Positions 18,378 to 27,847 of a DNA stretch of 64,000 nt are shown here, piece by piece. The notes beneath the pieces were generated by a model. The model was not told where the DNA came from. It did not search any database and worked only from the letters and a program-made list of their open reading frames with translations. Origin of the DNA: Clostridium sp. CAG:590 (GTDB lineage Bacteria > Bacillota > Clostridia > Lachnospirales > Lachnospiraceae); contig HF987896.1 of NCBI GenBank assembly GCA_000431135.1, forward strand, positions 56,598 to 120,597, written 5' to 3'. Each line of letters starts with the position of its first letter. The first letter of the stretch is position 1. The translations under genes were made by a program, and so were the position numbers.

Positions 18378-19403
18378 ATGTTAAATGCAGTGTATCAGTT
18401 AAAACGTCCGAGACAATTTGAGCTTGTGTATAAGGATATTACGTTTGACAAAGAACATGTGATTGTACGGCCGACACACTTGTCAATCTGTAATGCAGAT
18501 CAACGATATTATCAGGGAACCCGTCCGGAAGATGTATTGAGAAAGAAACTTCCGATGGCATTAATTCATGAAGGGATTGGAAAGGTAGTGTATGATCCGT
18601 CAGGGGAATTTCAGACGGGTGATCAGGTTGTTATGATACCGAATCTTCCTTGTGAAAAGGATGAGATTATTGCAGAGAATTATTTGAGAAGTTCTAAGTT
18701 CCGTGCGAGTGGTACGGATGGTTTCCTGCAGGAGTATGTTCAGACTACGCCGGATCGTCTTGTGAAACTTCCGGAAGGAATGAATCTGACGGTGGCGGCA
18801 TTTACCGAGTTTGTCAGTGTTGGGTTTCATGCAATCGGCAGATTTATGGATACTGCACATGCAAGACGTAATCGGATTGGTGTATGGGGAGATGGCAATT
18901 TAGGTTATGTTACTTCATTGCTGCTTAAGACGATGTATCCGGAGATTAAAGTATATGTGATGGGTGTGAACGAATCCAAGCTAAATGATTTTACTTTTGC
19001 GGATGGCACATATTCTATTCATGAGATTCCTGCAGATTTTACGATAGACCATGCGTTTGAGTGTGTGGGTGGCAACGGTGCCCATAAGGCGATCAATCAG
19101 ATCATAGATTATATTAATCCGGAGGGAACGATTGGAATCCTGGGTGTATCTGAGGATCTGGCACCAATCAATACCCGTATGGTATTGGAAAAGGGCTTGA
19201 AGATTGTGGGTAGCAGCCGAAGTGGACGGGAAGATTACCTCAAATTAGTTGCCTTGTACAAAGAACATCCGGAAGTGATTGATTATTTGGAGAATATTGT
19301 CGGGGAACAAATTGTGATCCGTGAGATTAAAGATATTACAAGAGCATTTGAGATGGACATTCACAAATTGATCGGTAAGACTGTAATGATCTGGGACAAA
19401 TAA
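18378..19403 (+). CDS. tarJ: ribulose-5-phosphate reductase (TarJ-like, zinc alcohol dehydrogenase family)
   Basis: The 341-residue protein belongs to the medium-chain dehydrogenase family. LSICNADQRYYQG (about residues 35-47) holds the zinc-ligand cysteine, LIHEGIGKVV carries the next His and Glu, and GVWGDGNLGYV (about 170) is the nucleotide-binding turn. TarJ reduces ribulose-5-phosphate to ribitol-5-phosphate with NADPH, supplying TarI. It lies 1 bp after tarI and ends the first polymer block at a strong terminator. The pairing with a cytidylyltransferase makes the TarJ assignment more likely than another sugar-alcohol dehydrogenase. Confidence 0.88.
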   Translation: MLNAVYQLKRPRQFELVYKDITFDKEHVIVRPTHLSICNADQRYYQGTRPEDVLRKKLPMALIHEGIGKVVYDPSGEFQTGDQVVMIPNLPCEKDEIIAENYLRSSKFRASGTDGFLQEYVQTTPDRLVKLPEGMNLTVAAFTEFVSVGFHAIGRFMDTAHARRNRIGVWGDGNLGYVTSLLLKTMYPEIKVYVMGVNESKLNDFTFADGTYSIHEIPADFTIDHAFECVGGNGAHKAINQIIDYINPEGTIGILGVSEDLAPINTRMVLEKGLKIVGSSRSGREDYLKLVALYKEHPEVIDYLENIVGEQIVIREIKDITRAFEMDIHKLIGKTVMIWDK

Positions 19404-19447
19404 AATAACCCATACATAGCGAAGACAGCTATGTATGGGTTATTTTT
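19402..19447. terminator. bidirectional terminator between convergent tarJ and beta-helix genes
   Basis: A perfect 18-bp inverted repeat (19403-19420 with 19428-19445, 7-base loop) has A-runs on the left and T-runs on the right, so it works on both strands. It overlaps the tarJ stop codon and abuts the stop of the minus-strand gene. Confidence 0.92.
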
Positions 19448-21708
19448 TAGTTTACGTAGTATGTGCGGTAGAATTTGTTACCGTCTTTGTCTTTTCCGTA
19501 GAAAGAGACTTTCTGTTTTTTCTTAAGATTTTTCTTTAATTTCACAGAGTATGATTTCTTTGCTTTTCGAATCTTATATGTCTGTCCGCGCGTCTTCATT
19601 GTTCCCCTCTTGATCGTTGGAGCAGTGAAGGTAAGTCGTTTTGTTTTGACTTTATCTTTCGTTACGGTAAATTTTACATATTTGTTTGCTTTATCATTGC
19701 CACTATATGCGATATTATAAATGCCATTATTGCGAAATGTGTTTTTCTTCATGGAAACTTTAGAAGATTGCTTTATCATTGCTCCGTAATAATATCCTGT
19801 TATGGTGTTGCTGGTAATCTTTGCATTTTTAACACCCATGAGGAAGATTCCAACAATACTTTTGCCTTGTGTCGAGGCAGAGGTGCGTTTGATCTTGTTA
19901 TTCCGGATTGTGATGTTTTCGTACTTTGCACTAGAGAGCACGTGGTGGCTTCCTACGGCACGAGGATAATCGGATATTGTACATTTTTCAACTGTAATAT
20001 TCCGGCATGTTGTCTTGTCTTTTGTAAATCCCGGAGCCCAGTCACTATAACAGGTATCAAACTGAATCGCTTCGCTTGTATATAGGTCGTTATCATAGCG
20101 AAAACCATAAAATTTACAGCTTCGAACCAGACCATTTTGAACACCGGCAAACTCTAATGCATGAGAGCCATGACAGTTGCGAATTGTTGTGCCAATCAGC
20201 TTGACATTATCTGCATGACCGATATATATCAGGTTACAGCCTGTTTTTGATTCGCTGATATCGCCTCCGTCCCAGATGCCGCCATTGATCGTAATGTTTT
20301 GGGAAAGCGTGTATTTTCCGTGACCGGAGGTCTTGTGTTTGGAGTCAGTATTTTTTAACATATTTTTTCCAAGTGCCGACTTGGAACGATATATTTTGGC
20401 ACCGGATGCCATATTCAATGTGGTGTTGGACTGAATGTATAGCGTCTTGCTTATGTAGTATGTTCCTTTTGGGATTTGAATCACGACATTAACACCGGAG
20501 CGGGATTGATCCAATGCTTTTTGTAATGCATAAGTGTCATCTGCCTTGTCGTTGCCGAATGCACCAAAAGCAGAAACTTTGTAATAATATGTATTGCCTA
20601 CTACTTTGTATGCACGATCGACTTCCTTCAGATTCTTGATTGCATTTTTTAAGGCAGTGGTTGCTCTGGAAATCTCAGTACTTGTTGCATCCGGATTATT
20701 GTATACTTTTTGGGCATCCGCCAGACACTGTTTGAATACAGAATCGGTCTCTTTTGTGTATGTGGTATATTTATCCGGTGGACATTTTTTGGCGGCATTT
20801 AATTGTTTTTTCAGACTGGATTTAGATGGGCGCTTTGTCAATTTGGAAATATCAAGTGCATTTACTTTTTCCAAAATTGCGGATATTTTTGCGGAATCAG
20901 CATCCGTGGATGACATATACTTTTGAATGTCAGCAATGTCGTCATCCGTCAGACTATGATCTGCTGCTTTTGTAATATAGCCGGTCAATACAGTCTGAAT
21001 AGTGGATAACAAAGTTGTAGTTGACTGAATCTGTGTGTCGGCTTCTGTAATAACAGTCTTGTATGTAGCGTAGGAAGCGGATGTATATAAGGCTTCGTTC
21101 TCTGGTGTTAAAGCAAGACGTTTGGAATCCGTAGTACTTCTTAGTAATCCAAGATTGCTGGTTAATGCAGTAACAGATGAAGATAATACAAGATCTTTGT
21201 AAGGGGTTACGGCATTAAATACTGTCTCCTGCTTGCAAAGGTCGTTTTGCCGGGTGATAATCTCTTTGGATAACTCAGCTAACGTATCGTATAGATTTTT
21301 GTCCGGTTCTTTATCATGGTATTCGTTTGCCAGTTTGTCTAACTGATCGGTATATCCCTCGTTTCCCGATATAAGATCTCTTATATCATTGAGTAACGAC
21401 TGAGTGCTTTTAACGTTTTCGTTTTCCTTATAAGAGGAGTAATCGCTATAGATCGAAGCGTATGTAACATCTTTTCCGGAACCGGCATTCGGTAAAAGAG
21501 TATTGACTTTTTCCTGAAACGTATTGAGCTGTTCAAGAAGTTGTTTGTTCTCTTTTTTTACATCTTCTATTGTTAAGTAGTCCTGTTGCTCGTTTTGCGT
21601 TGCTCCATATACTTCAGTTGCCTGAACGATTGGTGCGGGTGTTGTAATGAGTAATCCGGTTAATGCGGCACACAACACAACGCTTCGAGCACATTTTCTG
21701 TATCGCAT
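19447..21708 (-). CDS. large secreted right-handed beta-helix protein with helical N-terminal region
   Basis: The 753-residue protein has a signal peptide (RYRKCARSVVLCAALTGLLI, cleavage near residue 30). Residues about 40-370 are mostly helical, including a segment near 300-370 that resembles a FIVAR module (LKKQLNAAKKC ... TALKNAIKNLKEVD). From about 375 a pectate-lyase-like right-handed beta-helix begins (FGAFGNDKADDTYALQKALD, IPKGTYYISKTLYIQSNTTL) with repeated N-x-T/I-I coils up to about 680. A lysine-rich beta tail ends the protein. The family includes polysaccharide lyases, hydrolases and binding proteins; no catalytic residues can be assigned by eye. It is divergent to another beta-helix gene and may act on the cell's own polymer or on dietary glycan. 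Confidence 0.8.
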   Translation of the reverse strand: MRYRKCARSVVLCAALTGLLITTPAPIVQATEVYGATQNEQQDYLTIEDVKKENKQLLEQLNTFQEKVNTLLPNAGSGKDVTYASIYSDYSSYKENENVKSTQSLLNDIRDLISGNEGYTDQLDKLANEYHDKEPDKNLYDTLAELSKEIITRQNDLCKQETVFNAVTPYKDLVLSSSVTALTSNLGLLRSTTDSKRLALTPENEALYTSASYATYKTVITEADTQIQSTTTLLSTIQTVLTGYITKAADHSLTDDDIADIQKYMSSTDADSAKISAILEKVNALDISKLTKRPSKSSLKKQLNAAKKCPPDKYTTYTKETDSVFKQCLADAQKVYNNPDATSTEISRATTALKNAIKNLKEVDRAYKVVGNTYYYKVSAFGAFGNDKADDTYALQKALDQSRSGVNVVIQIPKGTYYISKTLYIQSNTTLNMASGAKIYRSKSALGKNMLKNTDSKHKTSGHGKYTLSQNITINGGIWDGGDISESKTGCNLIYIGHADNVKLIGTTIRNCHGSHALEFAGVQNGLVRSCKFYGFRYDNDLYTSEAIQFDTCYSDWAPGFTKDKTTCRNITVEKCTISDYPRAVGSHHVLSSAKYENITIRNNKIKRTSASTQGKSIVGIFLMGVKNAKITSNTITGYYYGAMIKQSSKVSMKKNTFRNNGIYNIAYSGNDKANKYVKFTVTKDKVKTKRLTFTAPTIKRGTMKTRGQTYKIRKAKKSYSVKLKKNLKKKQKVSFYGKDKDGNKFYRTYYVN

Positions 21709-21741
21709 TTTATATGCCTCCCTTGAATAATTAATTATTTA

Positions 21742-21770
21742 AGTATAACACTAATGCTTCTATATGTAAA
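21742..21770 (-). promoter_or_regulatory. promoter of the 753-residue beta-helix gene
   Basis: Reading the minus strand, TTTACA (21770-21765) and TATACT (21747-21742) are 17 bp apart, about 35 bp before the start codon. GGGAGG precedes the ATG. Confidence 0.75.
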
Positions 21771-21812
21771 ATGGGTGAAGTATGTGAAATGATGACGAAG
21801 AATGGATAGAGG

Positions 21813-21841
21813 TTGAATTATTAAGCGGAAACGATTATAAT
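21813..21841 (+). promoter_or_regulatory. promoter of the 368-residue beta-helix gene
   Basis: TTGAAT (21813-21818) and TATAAT (21836-21841) are 17 bp apart and 36 bp before the ATG at 21878. With the minus-strand promoter 43 bp away it forms a divergent promoter pair that could be jointly controlled. Confidence 0.75.
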
Positions 21842-21877
21842 AAGGAATATTATTATGGGATAAGAGAGGTTATTTAT

Positions 21878-22984
21878 ATGAAGAGGTGGATTAAGTACAC
21901 ATCATTTTTATTTATTGTTACCATATTGTTTGCGTTACAGACACTGGATGTGAATGCGCAAACGATTGTGCCGGCGTCAGGGGATCAATCCGGCAAGACA
22001 GATTATAAGAATATTATGGGGGCATTGGATAACGACGGAGATGTTGTCTTAGAAGATGGTGCAACATATTATCTGAAGGCAACGTTATGGTTAGAGAATA
22101 ATAGCTCAATTACAGCAACGGGAGCTACGATCATCTCAAAGTCAGGGGCGTTTCGAAATCGTCCATCCAAAGGTAACTATCAATCTGTGAAGAATGTATC
22201 GGTAGAGGGTGGTACATGGAAATACATAGATAAAGATGGTTTCAAGAAGTCATTTATCCAATTTTCACATGGACAGAATATTACATTGAAGAATCTTACG
22301 GTTTATTCGAATTATCAAGGACATGGTATTGAATTAGTGGCATGCAAAAATGTATTAGTGGATAATTGTGTATTAAAAGGTGTTGGGAAAACAAAGAAAA
22401 ATAGTGTGGAAGAACAGTTGCAGATTGATATTGCAACACCTAGAACGGCTCCGACCGTTGGACAATATAGTAAGAAACTGGTAAAAGGACAGACTTGTCA
22501 GAATATCACAGTGCAGAATTGTGTAATTACCGGATCCAGAGGTATATGTGCCAATTATGCCTCAAAGGAAAAACAATTTCAGAAATATTTCCATAAAAAT
22601 ATTGTGTTGAAGAATAATACAATTACCGGTATGACGGGAGAAGCAGTTGCTTTATTTAATGTGATTGGAGCAACGATAGAGGACAATACAATTGTGACAA
22701 AGAGCAGCAGAACCTCTAGTGCTTATTCGGTTGGCTTACACATTGCTATGTTTGGAAAAGCACCATCAAGCATGAAGAAAGCAGTATATACTGTGCGTAA
22801 TAATATGATCAAAGGTGGCAGGCAGGGTTTTTATGTGTTTTCACATTCCTCATCTAAGTTTGGAAAAGTTGTAGCAGAGAAGAATATGTGCTATGCAAAA
22901 AAAGGAAAGAAAAATGCAATTAAAGTAACACCATATTGTGTTAAGAAAAAAAAGCTATCAAAGAATAAATCATATAAGTGGTAA
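21878..22984 (+). CDS. secreted right-handed beta-helix protein
   Basis: The 368-residue protein has a signal peptide (hydrophobic 8-22, ending VNAQT) and then one right-handed beta-helix domain: LEDGATYYLKATLWLENNSS at about 53, VEGGTWKYIDK, ILTL-type coils with N-I-T-L and N-N-T-I repeats, to about residue 340, ending in a lysine-rich tail (KKGKKNAIKVTPY). It resembles the C-terminal half of the divergent 753-residue protein, including coil layout and the basic end, so the two are probably paralogues. It lacks the helical N-terminal region. Substrate and catalytic activity are unknown. It is followed 33 bp later by a membrane protein gene, which may be read from the same promoter. Confidence 0.82.
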   Translation: MKRWIKYTSFLFIVTILFALQTLDVNAQTIVPASGDQSGKTDYKNIMGALDNDGDVVLEDGATYYLKATLWLENNSSITATGATIISKSGAFRNRPSKGNYQSVKNVSVEGGTWKYIDKDGFKKSFIQFSHGQNITLKNLTVYSNYQGHGIELVACKNVLVDNCVLKGVGKTKKNSVEEQLQIDIATPRTAPTVGQYSKKLVKGQTCQNITVQNCVITGSRGICANYASKEKQFQKYFHKNIVLKNNTITGMTGEAVALFNVIGATIEDNTIVTKSSRTSSAYSVGLHIAMFGKAPSSMKKAVYTVRNNMIKGGRQGFYVFSHSSSKFGKVVAEKNMCYAKKGKKNAIKVTPYCVKKKKLSKNKSYKW

Positions 22985-23017
22985 ACTGTATAGATTGCTG
23001 AAAGGATAAATGGTAAG

Positions 23018-24877
23018 ATGGAGTTAGTAAAGATATTGTTGCTGGAAATGGCAGTGTTTGTCGTGTGTTGGTTTCTATTGGCTAAGAAGACAGATCTGGG
23101 CAATAAGATTTACATAAAGATTGAGAGTCTGGACAATCGTGTGATTATGCTTGCAATGTTTATTTTTATTGTTGCATTTGAGGGACGTTATGCATTATGC
23201 AGAAAACTTCCTTTTGTTGCTGATGAGGTCTATACTCTTTCAGGAGCAACATTTTTTGCAGGACATGATTGGAGTAATTATATGAGTCTGCACAAGTTCT
23301 ATAATTACGGGTATACCATGTTATTATCTCCGATTTACCGATTATTTACAGATCCTGTTATGATATATCGTTGTATGCTTTTTGTAAATGTGATTGTACA
23401 TGCTTTAACAGCAGTAGTGGCATATTATGTAGTGAATCGCCAGTTAAAGTGTAACAAAACGGAGAGTGCCCTGATTGCATTGGTTTCTACATGTAATGCA
23501 ATTGTAATGTTCTTTCGTGGTTTTGTATATAATGAATTGCCGATGACATTGATTGTGTGGTTGATCGTGCTTCTTATGTTAAAATTAATAAATGAGACAG
23601 GAAGCAGAAGAGTAATCTGGTCGGTCGTGCTTGCATTTATTACGGCATACGCATATTCCATCCATAGTAGATGTCTGGTTCTTTTTGTTACAGTGGCAAT
23701 TGTTTGTCTGATTTATCTAATATTGTATAAGAAATGGCTGGTTCAACCGGCTGCATTTCTTGCGGTGTTTATCACAGCAATTCAGTTGCAGAAGTCATTA
23801 TTGTCTTATGTACAAACCCATTTATATCAGGTTGAACTTGGAAAGAAAATGGTAAACACAACAGAGCAGGTAGTGACAAGTACTTCACGTTATGAAGTAT
23901 TAACATCATTAGATGGAATCAAGAAGATTATCTGTAATTTCTTTTCGGTTGCAGGAGCTACGTCAATTGAGACAGGAGGAATTCTTACAATTGTAACGGT
24001 AGTTGTCTTATATTATGCGGTAAAGAATTATAAGCAGATTACAAAGGAAAAAAAGGAATATGTGATTCTCTTTTTGTTTTCCACAATTATTTTGTGGGGG
24101 ATGGCAGCATGTGTAGCGCTATTAGGAGCGGGAAATGGAAGATACCGTTTTTTACTGTATACACGATATGTTTGTCCGTTTATTGGTCCGTTTTTGTTAT
24201 GTGGGTTGTGGACAATACAACAACAAACGAATTTATCATTTAAGGGAATCGTAATAGGCAGCGGTGTAATCACAGCGATAGTAGGTGCTGTGTATGTATT
24301 TTATTCACTACCAATTTTAAAAGGAGAGAGTATGACTAGTAATGCATCTCTTTATTTCTTTAAGATGTTTACACTATACCCAAAACAACAGAAATTCTCT
24401 AAAAATGTATTGGGAGTGGCACTCTTGCTGTTGCTAGGATATACATGTCTTCTTCTGGTTATGCAGTATAAAAAACATGTTGTGGCTATTTGTATTACGG
24501 TGTTAATCTTTTCTGGTGCATTATATACACAATTAGAGAAAAACCAGTGTATTCCGCCATCCAATCGCAGATATGAGGCGGCGGATGCAACTTACGAGTT
24601 ATTGGAGAATGATTGGGGACAGGATCAAGGTTCTATATATTGCGCGGGAACAGAGAATTATAGAAAAGCTGTGCTTGTTATGCTGTACGATAAGCGCATA
24701 CAATATGATTGTAATCAGTTGGAAACACAGGATAATACGGTGGTTCTGACCAATAGAATTACAGATTTAGAAAATTACAGGGCACCATATGTTGTACAAT
24801 TGGATAACAGCGAATGGGTTGGAATATGGAATGAAGAAATGTACAATGCCTGTAGACAATATGAGATGGCAGATTAA
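23018..24877 (+). CDS. polytopic membrane protein, probable GT-C-fold glycosyltransferase
   Basis: This 619-residue protein has about 11-12 hydrophobic segments. After the second comes the periplasm-facing loop LPFVADEVYTLSGATFFAG (about residues 67-85), in which an acidic pair follows the span as in GT-C (PMT/ArnT-like) enzymes that use polyprenyl-linked sugars. A soluble outside domain of about 110 residues closes the protein. GT-C enzymes transfer a sugar from undecaprenyl-phosphate to a polymer outside the membrane. A GtrB-like GT2 that could make such a donor is encoded at 28949-29923. The assignment rests on layout and one motif, not on a confident family match; an unclassified membrane protein is the alternative. 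Confidence 0.6.
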   Translation: MELVKILLLEMAVFVVCWFLLAKKTDLGNKIYIKIESLDNRVIMLAMFIFIVAFEGRYALCRKLPFVADEVYTLSGATFFAGHDWSNYMSLHKFYNYGYTMLLSPIYRLFTDPVMIYRCMLFVNVIVHALTAVVAYYVVNRQLKCNKTESALIALVSTCNAIVMFFRGFVYNELPMTLIVWLIVLLMLKLINETGSRRVIWSVVLAFITAYAYSIHSRCLVLFVTVAIVCLIYLILYKKWLVQPAAFLAVFITAIQLQKSLLSYVQTHLYQVELGKKMVNTTEQVVTSTSRYEVLTSLDGIKKIICNFFSVAGATSIETGGILTIVTVVVLYYAVKNYKQITKEKKEYVILFLFSTIILWGMAACVALLGAGNGRYRFLLYTRYVCPFIGPFLLCGLWTIQQQTNLSFKGIVIGSGVITAIVGAVYVFYSLPILKGESMTSNASLYFFKMFTLYPKQQKFSKNVLGVALLLLLGYTCLLLVMQYKKHVVAICITVLIFSGALYTQLEKNQCIPPSNRRYEAADATYELLENDWGQDQGSIYCAGTENYRKAVLVMLYDKRIQYDCNQLETQDNTVVLTNRITDLENYRAPYVVQLDNSEWVGIWNEEMYNACRQYEMAD

Positions 24878-24904
24878 TAAAATAATGATCAATAGGGGCA
24901 GAAA

Positions 24905-26119
24905 ATGATAGATAGAATTAAGCGGTTTGCAAACCAGAATAAGATATGTTATTACATCATATATGTGTTGTTTAATATATATGGACTGTTTTTTTCCGTA
25001 TTGTGTTTTATGATGCGTGTTTTTCCTATTCAGAAGAATAAGATTGTGTGTTGCAATATGAAGGGAAAGAGATATGGAGATAATCCGAAGTATATTGTTG
25101 ACGAGATTTTAAGAGAGCATTTGCCGTATGAGATTGTATGGCTGATTAAGAAAGATACAGATATTGATCTGCCGGAAGGAATACGACCGGCGAATTATAA
25201 TCCTTTCAGTATGGCGTACGAACTGACAACCGCTAAGATCTGGATTGACAGTAATACCAAACCGTTAGGAGTATTAAAAAGAAAGGGACAGTATTACATT
25301 CAGACATGGCATGGAAGTTATGGACTCAAGAAGATGTATGGGGATATTCCGGATAAGATGAATCTGTTTGACAAAAGGAATATTCAGTATAATTCGAAGA
25401 TACAGGATTTGTTTGTATCCAATAGTACATTTTATTCCGAGATCTATCGAAGAGCCTTTTGGTACAAAGGGGAGATCTTGCAGAGTGGAAGTCCGAGAAA
25501 TGATATATTTTTTACAGAGAATAATGAATGCATTGCAAAGGTTCAGGATTATTTTCACACACAGGGAAAAAAGATGGCATTATATGCCCCAACATACCGT
25601 AATGATTTCGGTACAGATGCATATCGTCTGGATTTTGAGAGAATGCGGAAGAATTTTGAAAAAAGATTTGGTGGGGAATGGGTAATTCTTGTGAGACTTC
25701 ATCCACACAATTTAATGGATGCCGAACAATTTATGCAGTATAATGATACGATTATCAATGCGACATCATATAGTGTTATGCAAGAGTTGTTGGTTGCATG
25801 TGATGTACTGATCTCAGATTATTCGAGTTGTATGTTTGATTTTGTAACAACCGGAAAACCATGTTTCATGTATGCATCAGATGCGGCACAGTACAAGGAA
25901 GAACATGATTTTTATTTCAATATTTATGAATTGCCGTTCCCATTAGCAGAGAATAATGATGAAATGGAAGATAGGATTCTTAAGTTTGATGAGACTGTTT
26001 ATGAAGATAATTTACAGAAATTATTCCATCAGGTAGGCTTGTGTGAGAACGGTGCTGCGTGTAAGCAGGTTGTTGAATGGATTCAGACACGTCTGATATC
26101 CGAGGTTAAAGGAAAGTAG
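24905..26119 (+). CDS. CDP-glycerol/polyol glycerophosphotransferase family protein
   Basis: The fourth TagF/TarF-family member has 404 residues. A hydrophobic N-terminal segment (YYIIYVLFNIYGLFFSVLCF, about 18-37) may anchor it. Motifs are IQTWHGSYGLKKMYGD (about 131), ALYAPTYRNDFG (about 223), RLHPHN and LISDYSSCMFDFVTTGKP (about 302). The TWHG form groups it with the 10669-11856 enzyme. It starts the second polymer block, ahead of a GT4-like enzyme and a second cytidylyltransferase. The CDP-activated substrate could therefore be the product of that cytidylyltransferase/SDR pair and need not be ribitol or glycerol phosphate. The start follows a GGGG site by 7 bp. Confidence 0.87.
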   Translation: MIDRIKRFANQNKICYYIIYVLFNIYGLFFSVLCFMMRVFPIQKNKIVCCNMKGKRYGDNPKYIVDEILREHLPYEIVWLIKKDTDIDLPEGIRPANYNPFSMAYELTTAKIWIDSNTKPLGVLKRKGQYYIQTWHGSYGLKKMYGDIPDKMNLFDKRNIQYNSKIQDLFVSNSTFYSEIYRRAFWYKGEILQSGSPRNDIFFTENNECIAKVQDYFHTQGKKMALYAPTYRNDFGTDAYRLDFERMRKNFEKRFGGEWVILVRLHPHNLMDAEQFMQYNDTIINATSYSVMQELLVACDVLISDYSSCMFDFVTTGKPCFMYASDAAQYKEEHDFYFNIYELPFPLAENNDEMEDRILKFDETVYEDNLQKLFHQVGLCENGAACKQVVEWIQTRLISEVKGK

Positions 26120-26123
26120 GATA

Positions 26124-27116
26124 GTGAAAGGTATGGCGGAGTTTTCAGGTCAAAGAGTCTTATTTATTACAACTAAGAATCTGGACTATTTGAGGAATAC
26201 ACAGGAAATTGAAAACATAAAAGAACAGGGCGGGAATGTAAAGGTAATTGGATCAAATAGTCAGAAATATATTGTTCGATTGCTGCATGTATATAGCAGA
26301 TTGTTATTTTGTTCTATGAAAGAGATTGACAAAGTGTTTATCGGTTTTGCACCACAGCTTGTGCTGCCGGTATTCGGATGGAAATTTAAGAAAAGAGAGA
26401 TCTGGATTGACTTTTTTATTTCTATGTATGATACGCTTGCATTCGACCGTAAAAAGGTGAAACCGGATAGTCTGCCTGCTAAGATTTTGAAATGGTTTGA
26501 CTGTAAGACAATTCAAAAAGCGGATCAGGTGATTGTAGATACAAAAGCGCATGGAGATTATTTTACTGAGGAGTTTGGATTAGATACTCAAAGATGTCAT
26601 GTTTTATACTTGAAGGCAGATGAGAATATATATTATCCGAGAGTGCAGAATAAACCGCAACGAATGAAGGATCGATTTGTTGTGTTGTATTTTGGGAGTG
26701 TTTTACCGTTGCAAGGTTTGGATACAATACTTGAAGCAGTAGATATACTGAAGGATCATAGGGATATGTATTTTGTAATAGTGGGGCCAATCAAGGATTC
26801 ATTTATAAAACCGATAAGCGATTCGGTAGAATATCATGATTGGTTATCCCAGAAAGATCTTGCAGAATATATAAGTTACTCTGATCTGTGTCTGGCAGGT
26901 CATTTTAATAAGGCAATTAACAAAGCGAAGAGGACAATTCCTGGTAAGGCGTATATATATAGAGCTATGCAAAAACCGATGATTCTTGGAGATAATGCGG
27001 CTACGCACGAATTGTATAATGAGGATATGCCGGGAATATATTTTGTAGAGATGGGCAATGCGCACAAATTAGCGGAGTGCATTGAAAAAATTGCAGAAAA
27101 GGAGAAGAGTGAATGA
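26124..27116 (+). CDS. GT4-like glycosyltransferase
   Basis: The 330-residue protein looks like a GT-B enzyme. The N-terminal half has FITTKNLDYLRNTQEIENI and VDTKAHGDYFTEEFGLD; the C-terminal half has VVLYFGSVLPLQGLDTILEA (about 195), YFVIVGP, and a late segment KAYIYRAMQKPMILGDNAATHELY that is in the position of the donor-binding motif of GT4. The usual E-x7-E is not clear. It starts with GTG at 26124, or ATG at 26133; neither has an ideal site. It ends in a 4-bp ATGA overlap with the next cytidylyltransferase gene, so the two are coupled. The sugar donor is unknown. Confidence 0.75.
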   Translation: MKGMAEFSGQRVLFITTKNLDYLRNTQEIENIKEQGGNVKVIGSNSQKYIVRLLHVYSRLLFCSMKEIDKVFIGFAPQLVLPVFGWKFKKREIWIDFFISMYDTLAFDRKKVKPDSLPAKILKWFDCKTIQKADQVIVDTKAHGDYFTEEFGLDTQRCHVLYLKADENIYYPRVQNKPQRMKDRFVVLYFGSVLPLQGLDTILEAVDILKDHRDMYFVIVGPIKDSFIKPISDSVEYHDWLSQKDLAEYISYSDLCLAGHFNKAINKAKRTIPGKAYIYRAMQKPMILGDNAATHELYNEDMPGIYFVEMGNAHKLAECIEKIAEKEKSE

Positions 27117-27835
27117 ATATTGGGGTAATATTTGCAGGTGGAATTGGACAAAGAATGAAAACAACAAAACGTCCGAAGCAGTTTCTTGAAATGCATGGAA
27201 AACCGATTATCATTTATACATTAGAGATATTTGAACAGCATCCGGAAATAGATGCCATCGTGGTAGCATGTGTACAAGATTGGATTCCATACTTAGAAGA
27301 ATTGTTAGCACGGTTTCACATCACAAAGGTCAAAAAGGTGGTTCCGGGAGGAGATACCGGGCAGATGTCAATTTATAATGGACTTGCAGCGGCAAAAGAG
27401 GTAGCGGGTGATGAGAAAAGCGTTGTGTTGATTCATGATGGAGTACGTCCGTTAATTAATGCTGACGTAATTACGAATAATATTCAAAGTGTGAAAGAAC
27501 ATGGTTCGGCTATTACAAGTGCGGTTGTGAAAGAAACGATTATGGTTGTGAAAGATGATAATTCTATTGATTATGTACCAGATCGTTCACATTCACGTGT
27601 TGCAAAAGCACCGCAGAGTTTTTGGCTGGAGGATATTCTTTCGGTTCATCAGAGAGCACAGCAGGAAGGAATATTTGATTTTATTGATTCCTGCACAATG
27701 ATGAAACACTATGGACATAATCTGTATTTGATAGACGGACCATATGAGAATATTAAGATTACGACACCGGATGATTTTTATACAATGCGTGCATTGCTGG
27801 ATGCACAGGAAAATGCACAGATTTATATTGATTAA
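27113..27835 (+). CDS. IspD/TarI-family cytidylyltransferase, second copy
   Basis: This 240-residue protein has AGGIGQRM at residues 8-15, RPKQFLE, GGDTGQMSIYNGL near 81 and HDGVRPLI near 110. These place it in the IspD/TarI family that makes CDP-linked polyols. It is a clear paralogue of tarI at 17660-18376 but is followed by an extended SDR where a TarJ would be expected. The product could be CDP-ribitol again, CDP-methylerythritol, or another CDP-linked compound modified by the SDR. The GGDTGQMS segment, with Gln where IspD has Arg, favours a TarI-type role. It overlaps the upstream gene by 4 bp and precedes the SDR by 12 bp. Confidence 0.8.
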   Translation: MNIGVIFAGGIGQRMKTTKRPKQFLEMHGKPIIIYTLEIFEQHPEIDAIVVACVQDWIPYLEELLARFHITKVKKVVPGGDTGQMSIYNGLAAAKEVAGDEKSVVLIHDGVRPLINADVITNNIQSVKEHGSAITSAVVKETIMVVKDDNSIDYVPDRSHSRVAKAPQSFWLEDILSVHQRAQQEGIFDFIDSCTMMKHYGHNLYLIDGPYENIKITTPDDFYTMRALLDAQENAQIYID

Positions 27836-27847
27836 TGGAGGCTGTTC

